DNA from: an uncultured Clostridia bacterium
GTDB taxonomy: Bacteria > Bacillota > Clostridia > Oscillospirales > CAG-272
Reading direction: 5' to 3'
DNA: 6,067 nucleotides
NCBI GenBank assembly: GCA_946641795.1
Contig: CAMPBZ010000072.1
Span: forward strand, 1 to 6,067
Shown: one piece after another, positions 6,014 through 6,067 of the stretch
How the letters are laid out: each line of letters opens with the position of its first letter
Numbering within the stretch: the stretch's first letter is position 1
Program-made: the position numbers and the translations under genes
The notes under the pieces: generated by a model
Databases searched by the model: none
Told to the model about the DNA's origin: nothing
What the model saw: the letters and a program-made list of their open reading frames with translations, nothing else

Positions 6014-6067
6014 TCCCGTTTTTCCTCGGCTTTCGGCACGTTGTGCGCAAATTCCGCATATATTGTA

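Larger units (their letters stand above)
5921..6067 (-). promoter_or_regulatory. potA upstream region, no clear promoter
   Basis: These 147 bases hold the inverted repeat, the possible leader ORF and the potA ribosome site. I found no convincing -35/-10 pair. A TACAAT (6062-6067) at the edge is a one-mismatch -10, but its -35 would lie outside. If it is used, the leader is about 135 bases. Alternatively the operon includes an upstream gene, such as the regulator often found before potA in clostridia, off the window. No known riboswitch was recognised. Confidence 0.4.

Noticed and set aside
5971..6020. The leader inverted repeat as a plus-strand terminator
   Set aside because: TTTTT (6018-6022) begins four bases after the stem and is short, and no plus-strand gene ends there.
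5921..6067. Open frame, in phase with potA, running 49 codons upstream to the window edge
   Set aside because: It contains no ATG, GTG or TTG, its translation is Cys/Arg-rich and unlike PotA N-termini, and a ribosome site lies just before the normal start. It is a chance open frame, though a start outside the window cannot be excluded.

Overview
All genes in this window lie on the minus strand. They form two transcription units, and the coordinates run backwards relative to transcription. Several features point to a Gram-positive, clostridial (Bacillota) host: a lipoprotein-type solute-binding protein, strong AAGGAGG-like ribosome sites, a textbook sigma-A promoter and moderately GC-rich coding DNA. 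A gut Oscillospirales-like bacterium would fit, but nothing here fixes the genus.

Unit 1 runs from the right edge to about 1964. It begins with a 147-base stretch (5921-6067) that holds a perfect 9-bp inverted repeat and a possible 13-codon leader ORF. The classical polyamine importer operon potA-potB-potC-potD follows. It encodes an ATPase, two inner-membrane permeases and a substrate-binding lipoprotein. potA/potB and potB/potC overlap by ATGA, and potC/potD are 19 bases apart, so the four are almost certainly co-transcribed. A hairpin terminator (1964-1997) closes the unit. PotD would capture spermidine or putrescine at the cell surface, PotB/PotC would form the channel, and PotA would power uptake.

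Unit 2 runs from about 1942 to the left edge. A near-consensus promoter (TTGACA, 17-bp spacer, TAGAAT) sits just beyond the terminator. It drives an unrecognised single-span membrane protein, then a BcrA/CcmA-type ABC ATPase, then the N-terminal part of an ABC-2-type permease cut by the window edge. The last two genes overlap by 8 bases, and the permease appears to start at TTG. This looks like an exporter or peptide-resistance-type ABC-2 module with a membrane-anchored accessory protein. Its substrate cannot be told from the sequence.

No rRNA, tRNA, CRISPR array, insertion sequence or phage gene was seen. The gene content is ordinary. The least explained parts are the potA leader region, the accessory membrane protein, and a repeated motif around the unit 2 promoter. 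No clearly new system is present.
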